64,000 nt of DNA. Source: Coptis chinensis. Taxonomy: Eukaryota; Streptophyta; Magnoliopsida; Ranunculales; Ranunculaceae. The notes below the pieces were generated by a model, which searched no databases, was not told where the DNA came from, and saw only the letters and a program-made list of their open reading frames with translations. Where the stretch lies: positions 87,949,001 through 88,013,000 of the forward strand of contig CM027383.1 of the NCBI GenBank assembly GCA_015680905.1. The letters run 5' to 3'. Shown in pieces: positions 57,784 through 64,000 of the stretch. Both the position numbers and the translations under genes were made by a program. Numbering within the stretch: the first letter of the stretch is position 1; every line of letters begins with the position of its first letter.

Positions 57784-58644
57784 TCAGGCCTTACACCATT
57801 TATCATCTACAATTGCTAACCGGTCAAGCGCCACTTGGTCAGATGGGGTGTAAGGGGCAACCCAATTAAGTTGTAGCTTCCACCCTGGCCAGGTCATTGC
57901 ACAGAATGAGAGTATAATGCAGTTGGTGGGTCGCACAAGGTCAACCCCAACCCAATCCGTGAAATGGGCATAAAAATCTGGAAAGAAACATAGCATTATT
58001 CGACAAACTAAGACAGCCATAAGAAGATACTTATGCCTCATATTGTGGGCTCGTGCTAAACTAGAAACTAAGGTCCGGGGAAGGTCATAGAACATACGTC
58101 TCGTGGCTAAAGCAAGGAAGACGTTGCAAGTGGCATCATTCACAAAAGAAAAATGACATTCCCCTAATATGTTTAGCATGATAAAAAGCATCACCATGCC
58201 CACGTTAATGGACAAGCTACCAAGGGCTACGTTATATTGCCTTTGGTCTTCGATACAGAAAATTCCTGCCCCATAAGCTTCATGCAAAAACCTATAGGTG
58301 TCGACATACATATTATCTACCCAATAGCCCCATGGGTCTTGAATTTCAGCAGGCATAGACAGTCCAAGGGCAAACACCAATAAGAACTGGGTTATATCCA
58401 TTGTCTCATCCTTAATGGTGACGGAGAACACATGCTCTCCATCCGGTCTTTCAAAGAATGTGCAATGCTCATAAAAATAAGTTGTAAGTGCAGGAGAATA
58501 TAGTTCATCAGGGCTTACCATTAGAGGCTGACATCCTGTCTGTATAATCACATTGCGAAACCAAGATCCATACGTGTCACTTGCGAAAAAATCTTCGAAT
58601 GACATCTCCGGTATGATCCGAGGAGACTTCATATCGCACAACAC
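57784..58644 (-). CDS. Element C ORF4: 286-codon Athila-like extra ORF, fully open
   Basis: The longest open frame in the window. The start chosen is the ATG at 58644 (MLCDMKSPRIIPEMSFEDFF); MSFEDFFASDTYGSWF is the first block shared with element A. Conserved segments are SMPAEIQDPWGYWVDNMYVD, RFLHEAYGAGIF, ALGSLSINVGMVMLFIMLNI (hydrophobic, a possible membrane or buried helix), SSLARAHNMRHKYLLMAVLV and WVGVDLVRPTNCIILS. It lies between ORF3 and the 3' LTR, where some Athila elements carry an envelope-like ORF, but I see no signal peptide or typical envelope layout. The relic at 10690-11400 is the same ORF. Function unknown. Confidence 0.7.
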   Translation of the reverse strand: MLCDMKSPRIIPEMSFEDFFASDTYGSWFRNVIIQTGCQPLMVSPDELYSPALTTYFYEHCTFFERPDGEHVFSVTIKDETMDITQFLLVFALGLSMPAEIQDPWGYWVDNMYVDTYRFLHEAYGAGIFCIEDQRQYNVALGSLSINVGMVMLFIMLNILGECHFSFVNDATCNVFLALATRRMFYDLPRTLVSSLARAHNMRHKYLLMAVLVCRIMLCFFPDFYAHFTDWVGVDLVRPTNCIILSFCAMTWPGWKLQLNWVAPYTPSDQVALDRLAIVDDKWCKA

Positions 58645-59646
58645 ACTCTAAAACTACTGGAAACAACCTCGGAAGAACCTACAAAAAATCAAAACTGGAA
58701 GTAGTTGTGGAGGTGAAGGGCACGGGCGCGCTCAACTTTGTTTGTGGAAGGGCGTGGGTGCGCTCTTGCCTTGCTCGATGTCGAGTGATTTTAGGCCGCT
58801 ACGCCGAAAGTATAAACAAAAAATGAAGCGTCGCCCGAGTATGATAAGTGCTATGAAGTGAAAAATTTAAAGGCAAAGTGAGATATGCAAAGTGAGAGGT
58901 GTGATGTGAAGTTGAGAGTGCACCAAGGATTTATAGAGGACTAGTTTCTAAGTTCCACAAGCTTCCCAACTAGTTAAGGCAACATGATGAAAAAAGATAT
59001 TTCTAAAACCAAAATAGAACTAGACAAGAGGCATGCTCCAAAACCAAACCAATAGCTTTTTAGCTGGAATTAAAATAGCAATCTTCTAGTTATGACTCCT
59101 TGAGATTGCACCAAACAACACTTTCTAATTCTAGCGAAACCAAAATAGCAATATTCTCACATAATTCAATCATTATCAAGCAGACGATAATAATTTGACA
59201 AAAAATACGTGGATATGATTATAGCCATTTCTAAAGAAATAATTCCACTCCCAAACAAGTTGAAAGGGTGGGATTCACGATACAACACATAGCATATTCT
59301 AGAAACTAAAATAACTTAAAATTAAAATAAAATAAAATAACAATTGCAGAATCCAAATATTAACTACTTAACTAACAATTCGAAAACAAAATCTACGAAA
59401 AACAAGAAAACAAGTCTTAACTTAACATAAATACAAACAAAAACTACTAGCCACACGACGATGATGGGTCAAAGTCATCCGTCCTGCGCCGACGTCGCTC
59501 ATGCCTCACAGAGGTATCCGAAGAAGAACCCTATTAGGTGGCAAGCTTCGTAGAACTTCTACTTGGAATCGGCGTTGTTGGTCCATAAATGCATTCATGG
59601 TTCCCCAACGCTCATCCTCACGCTGGACTAAGGTCTCCATGTTAGC
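58645..59646. other. Element C spacer between ORF4 and ORF3
   Basis: AT-rich and non-coding in its left part. From about 59640 down to about 59470, the minus-strand frame after ORF3's stop continues with ORF3-like sequence (ANMETLVQREDERWGTMNAF), so ORF3 was originally longer. Confidence 0.5.
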
Positions 59647-60552
59647 CTAGAGCTTCCGGTTACTAGCACTGAGCTCCTCAAAATTCTGATGGATATTAAC
59701 CTGCCTAGTTTGCAGATCCTCACAAATGGTATTAAGAGAACGCAGGCCACGATGAAGCAATGCCATGCGTTCTATATTAGAAGTAGCCTTTTCCAAGGCA
59801 TCGGCCTCAAAACATGTCGTGTCTTCCTCATCATCATCATTCGACTCAGTCTCAACACCCCTATCCTTAGGCAACCACCACGTTTTCTGACTACAGCCTT
59901 TATAAATCTTTGCATTTGCATGCAACTTCAACATAATCTGCTGAGTTTTCGGAACAGCTCCAAAATGCAGCATGATCTTAGTAATCAAAACAGGGAAGGG
60001 TGCAGTATATATTCCAATGCCTCTAAGCTCAACAATCACAAAGTCGAGGATGCAAAACTCATACCTCTTCTCCTAAAGGACCCAAAGAACGTGCAGACAA
60101 GATGAGCCAATGTCACTGACTTTCGAGGTGCCAATGATGTTCTTACCAAGCCACTGAGCTATAGCCAGCTGGTTGGTTCTCAGAGACGACTGTCGAACAC
60201 AATGCGATTTCGCATTGTACTGTCCTTCCAATACAGTCTCTTTCATCAATCCCACCCCACTGCGATTCTTGCATTGTGATTAAGAGGTTGTGTCTTGTCT
60301 CATCGCCCAGAATCCTAGACAACATAGTTGTACACACTTCTCTCCTCGTGCCATTCACCTTCACAAAAATCTTCTGACCCTCAATCTCCCTCTTCTTATA
60401 GAAATTCAACACCAAATCGGTGTGATAAAAATCATTCGTCGAATACCGCAACTTCCGCCACTTCCTACTAATCATCTCATCACTGTAAAAGGGTGTAAAA
60501 TGGTCCAAAGTGAAAGCTTGTTCCGGAAGAATTTTTCAGTTTTGAGAAGCCA
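59647..60552 (-). pseudogene. Element C ORF3 (Athila-like extra ORF with coiled-coil C-terminus)
   Basis: The ATG at 60552-60550 (MASQN) is followed by an early stop. From 60508 an open frame reads MDHFTPFYSDEMISRKWRKL, then VLNFYKKREIEGQKIFVKVN and MLSRILGDE. After breaks near 60140 it continues to 59647 with PFPVLITKIMLHFGAVPKTQ, an acidic patch (ESNDDDEEDT) and a helical C-terminus (IERMALLHRGLRSL ... NFEELSASNRKL). The N-terminal half aligns with element D ORF3 at 20991-20626. It resembles the 'putative plant transposon protein' domain found after pol in plant Gypsy elements; this assignment is from memory and tentative. Confidence 0.6.
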
Positions 60553-61487
60553 TTGGGGTTTGGAATTCGAATTTTGGGGTGAATGCTAGGTGGGGAAGAG
60601 GTTTAATTGAAACTCTATTGAAAAAAAAAAAAATTGGTGTGGGTCGCGGTGGTTTGTTTGATTTTTTTTTTTTTTTTTTTTTTTTGTTTTGGTTCGATGC
60701 TATTCTTGGAAGCGGGGAAAAGATGAAGAACGCGAAGGGGTTTAAACGCGTGGGTTTAACCTATTGGGCCTAATCCCAGGACAAATTTGGAAATACCAAT
60801 TCCGTCCTATGCTGCGTAATATTAAATCTAAAATTCCAGATTCGTTAATGGTCCGATTTTTGCGAATGAGCCATGAAAACGATCATCAAAGATAGTATAA
60901 TCCAATGATCTATAAAATACACAAATCTAACTATGGTTGACATATAAGAAAATAAAAAAAGCCTCAAAGTGCGTGCATGACATAAGTTATGTGAGCATAA
61001 AGATTATAAATTCATAGATAGTGTCAACCTTAATCAAAATATGACTAAACGACATAAACAACAAGAATAGGACGTTGAGTGAACAAGAATAGAAAGACCA
61101 ACACCCCACCCCTAAACAAATTTTGAAAACATGATTTAGAAAATTTGTTTAAACACATTGGTCTTTTAAAGTCAGATTCCCGAGACTTGCTAGATTACAT
61201 ATTTTTATTGTTTTAACATTTCTATTTTTTTATGAATAAGTTTTAATATTAAGGAAAACAATAAAGCGATAAAGACATAATTCACACCATAGAGAAACAT
61301 GACTCAAAAACCGAGAAAACATGCAAGAGTGGAAAACATGAATTATGTTAAACGTGGACTTAGGATCTGGTACTTACAGCCACACACTAAAAAGGGATGG
61401 CCCGATCACCTGAATGGTGCACTCACAAAAATATGGAAATGAAAGGAAATACACTAACAACAAAGGTCAGTCCTTATAGACAAGGTC
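60553..61487 (-). other. Element C spacer between integrase and ORF3
   Basis: Non-coding. A 23-T tract lies at about 60663-60685. The block at 61080-61195 ('caccccacc ... gtcttttaaagtcagattcc') is conserved in elements A and D. Confidence 0.6.
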
Positions 61488-62879
61488 CTATAAAAGGACA
61501 TCATCCACATCTGGGGACATTAACTCGTGAAAATGTTTTAATCGTTGGCCATTAACCTTAAAGGTATTGTTGTCCTTGGGATTGAACAAGGTGATTGCCC
61601 CGTAAAGGGTGACTTCAGTAACTATAAAAGGACCAGACCAATAGGTTTTTAATTTTCCAGGGAAAATGTGCAAACGGGACTTGTAAAGCAAGACCTTTTG
61701 ACCAACCACAAACTCCTTACGCAAAATTTGTTTATCATGAACACGATTCATAATAGCTTTATAATCTTTCATGAGATTGTAAGAATCACTACAAATTTCT
61801 TCAAGCTCATTTAATTGCAATTTGTGCCTGACACTTGTCTCATCACAATTGAAGTTAAGGCTTTTTATAGCCCACATATCACGGTGTTCTAATTCAACGG
61901 GCAAGTGACAAGGTTTTCCAAACACAAATCTAAAGGGAGACATACCTATAGGAGTTTTAAAAGCAGTCTGATATGCCCATAAGGCATCAGTAAGACGCTT
62001 AGACCAATCTTTCCTATCAGGATTTACTGTTGTTTCTAATATTTTCTTTATTTCCCTATTAGAGACTTCTACCTTGCCACTAGTTTGTGGATGATAAGGA
62101 GTTGCCACCTTGTGTGTAACTCAGTACTTTTTAACTAAAGAAGCAACAACTCTGTTGAAAATATGCGTTCCCCCATCACTAATGATGACTTTAGGAATGC
62201 CAAAACGACAAAAAATATATTCCTTAACAAAATACACAACTGTCTTATGGCCACTGCTACGGCAAGCCATGGCCTCTATCCATTTGGAAACGTAGTCCAC
62301 AGCAACAAGAATATAAACAAAACCGTGTGAAATAGGAAAAGGGCCCATGAAATCAATGCCCCAAAAATAAAAAATTTCTACCACCAAAATGTGGTTTAAT
62401 GGCATCATATTACGTTTAGTAATACGCCCAAGTTGTTGGCAACGAACACACGTCTTGCAATGAACTTGGGCATCTTTAAAAAGGGTAGGCCAATAAAAAC
62501 CACACTGAAGAACTTTAGACGCCGTTTTCATACCACTAAAATGGCCACCACACTCTCTATCATGGAAGAAGGATAAAACCTCATAATATTCCCACTGGAG
62601 AATACAATGACGAATAATTTGATCCGCACAATACTTAAAAATGTAGGGCTCATCCCAGTAGTATAGCTTAACTCTAGCCAAAAATCTCTTACGTTCATTT
62701 CTAGACCAAATATCAAGAATAATATCAGAAGCTAAGTAGTTCACAATGTCGATACCATGGTACAGAAAAAATAGCATAAAGATGCTCATCAAGAAAAGAA
62801 TCAGGTATGGACTCTGAATCACTATCACTGTCATTGGTAAGTCTAGATAAGTGATCTGCAACCACATTTTCTACCCCTC
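61488..62879 (-). pseudogene. Element C RNase H end and integrase, one nonsense codon
   Basis: Reading from 62879: VENVVADHLSRLTNDSDSDS (RNase H/integrase connection), then IPDSFLDEHLYAIF. The integrase zinc segment has HFSGMKTASKVLQCGFYWPT and CKTCVRCQQLGRI (HHCC). The catalytic core keeps GIDFMGPFP, IISDGGTHIFNR and [19 protein letters not shown], so D, D and E are all present. A TGA at about 62119 ([16 protein letters not shown]) replaces a Gly codon that is GGA in element D. The C-terminal domain ends [20 protein letters not shown] and [15 protein letters not shown]. Apart from the TGA and a frame change near 62750 it is nearly intact. Confidence 0.9.
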
Positions 62880-64000
62880 TAATAAAAGTAAAAACGACAG
62901 TTTTACCTATGAATAAGTAACTAGACTTAAACGTAAGTAAAACTAAGACTGATTTACGCTTAATATTATCAAAGTTTCTCTACTCTCGATGCTATTGCAA
63001 TATAGTTGGAATAGAAAGTTCGTTCTACTCCTAGTTCTTTAGAATTCACGTTAACTAAGATTATCAGTTCTATCAAAGTCAATGAAAGTACGGATTATGT
63101 AATTATGCTAACAACGATGGAAATGATGTAATCAAAATGTTCTAAATACTAAGATGACAATTTAAATACTAAGGTTCGAATCTAGATAAAGAATTAGGGG
63201 AATTTGATTCCACCTTAACTCGACTTAATTTACTAACAAAGAATTGTCGTAATCCGAATTGCAATGCTTTCGCATAGCAATTGGGTCTTCCTAATCCCTA
63301 GTTGTTCATGGTAATCTCTACCAACTAACAACTAGCATGTGAAACAATCAAACCCATTATCATGGTAAACTAATTGCTTTCTAGAATGGAATAGAATATT
63401 ACGATCTATTCTACGCTAATCGAAATCAAGTTTCATTAAGACTTCCTAAAACCCCTCAAATGGAGGTTTTAGCCTTGAATCATTACACTATCATTTCTAA
63501 CACAAGAACACATAGAACAACTCATTATTGAATAAATGATTAAACTTATAAATCTAATTGAACAATAATAATAATGATTCCAAATGAATTAAAACAAGAT
63601 TAAAACTAATTTAGAACTAAGATGATGATTAACTAATTATCAATGAAGACAAACTAATTATGAATTTAAGACAACTAAAACAAAATAAGAATTGAATCAA
63701 TAAACTAAATTAAAATGGAAAAACTAATAATTTATTATAAAACTAAATATGATTCTAAATAATATTCATTTCTTGTTCTAACTAATCTATTGGAATGGAA
63801 AACTAATTCTATGAAGTAAAAAAAACTAGATCTAAAAAACGCTATTGGATCATTTCTAAGTAAAAAAAAAAAGATGCTTAAGAGCTAAGTCTTGTGTCTT
63901 CAAATAGAGGAGACAAGATCCACTTTTTCATGCATGGGCTGAGGAGCCAGGTTTTGGGCCGAAAAATCGAGCCCAAAACCCAATTTCTTCAGTCTATAGA
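62880..64000 (-). repeat. LTR of another Athila-like element inserted in element C RNase H, truncated by the window end
   Basis: Starts TAATAAAAGTAAAAACGAC, corresponding to the TGATAAAAGTAAAAACTAT start of the element C LTR. It continues collinearly (a 'cgttctactcctagttcttta' block, 'actaacaactagcatgtga', 'cgagcccaaaaccc'). Because coding sequence, not a primer site, borders it on the left, it is either the 3' LTR of a minus-strand element lying beyond 64000 or a solo LTR. The adjacent bases 62875-62879 are CCCTC, the expected target duplicate. Confidence 0.78.

Larger units (their letters stand above)
52729..64000 (-). mobile_element. Gypsy element C: Athila-like retrotransposon (runs off the window)
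   Basis: Minus-strand element with its 3' LTR at 52729-55900, PPT at 55901-55914, 3' UTR to 57780, ORF4 (58644-57784), ORF3 (60552-59647), and integrase with the end of RNase H (62879-61488). The RNase H region is interrupted at 62880 by another LTR, so RT, protease, gag and the 5' LTR would lie beyond 64000. It is the best-preserved of the Gypsy copies here. The flanking five bases at 52724-52728 are CCACC, the expected target duplicate. Confidence 0.9.

Noticed and set aside
57784..58644. Calling ORF4 a retroviral envelope protein
   Set aside because: Only its position fits; no signal peptide, cleavage site or clear pair of membrane segments is seen.

Overview
The window is repeat-rich, AT-rich DNA from a flowering plant, most likely a eudicot. 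Nearly everything recognisable is a transposable element or a relic of one, and I found no intact cellular gene. The retroelements are typical of plants: Athila-like Ty3/Gypsy elements with extra ORFs after pol, a short-LTR Copia element primed by initiator tRNA-Met, and L1-type LINEs with a zinc-knuckle ORF1. hAT, MULE and CACTA DNA transposons are also present. Several related Athila-like copies sit inside one another, which suggests a heterochromatic (perhaps pericentromeric) location; that is inference.

Layout. 1-1091 is a probable LTR that cuts a minus-strand LINE (1092 to about 5130). The LINE abuts a relic Athila-like LTR (5205-5739). Next comes a three-deep nest with readable target-site duplications (TSDs): a hAT element (6102-19231, 8-bp TSD) holds a MULE (6799-18983, perfect 9-bp TSD), which holds Gypsy element A (7719-17645, 5-bp TSD). 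The hAT sits beside or in an older Athila-like element D (about 19850-35930, minus strand). D is itself interrupted by a 4.0-kb solo LTR (24024-28045, TSD AAACT) and a CACTA transposon (28945-32782). The CACTA carries three phase-compatible exons of an unidentified gene.

From 36 to 45 kb the sequence is mostly unassigned. It contains a solo LTR (36629-37905, TSD CATCT), one CACTA terminus, a LINE fragment, a small inverted-repeat element and a decayed gene-like stretch. A complete but dead Copia element follows (45042-51981, TSD CTTTC); its region between integrase and reverse transcriptase has been replaced by the 3' end of an Athila-like element in the opposite orientation to the others (B, 47895-50218). 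Next is a fragment resembling mitochondrial HSP70 (52495-52728), broken exactly at the LTR edge of Gypsy element C (52729 to beyond the window). C's 3' LTR contains a 5'-truncated LINE with its own TSD. C keeps the best-preserved coding sequence: integrase with one nonsense codon, ORF3, and a fully open 286-codon ORF4. Its RNase H region is cut at 62880 by another LTR of the same broad family, which runs off the window.

How the parts relate. A, B, C, D, the 5205-5739 relic and the 62880 LTR share TGATAAG...TTATCA-type termini, and A, B and C share a G-rich polypurine tract. C and D share the order RT-RNase H, integrase, ORF3; C and A share ORF4; A has lost RT, integrase and ORF3. The main value of the window is its insertion stratigraphy, the gene fragments carried by DNA transposons, and the conserved but poorly understood ORF3/ORF4 module of this family. 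I did not find a convincing new biological system.
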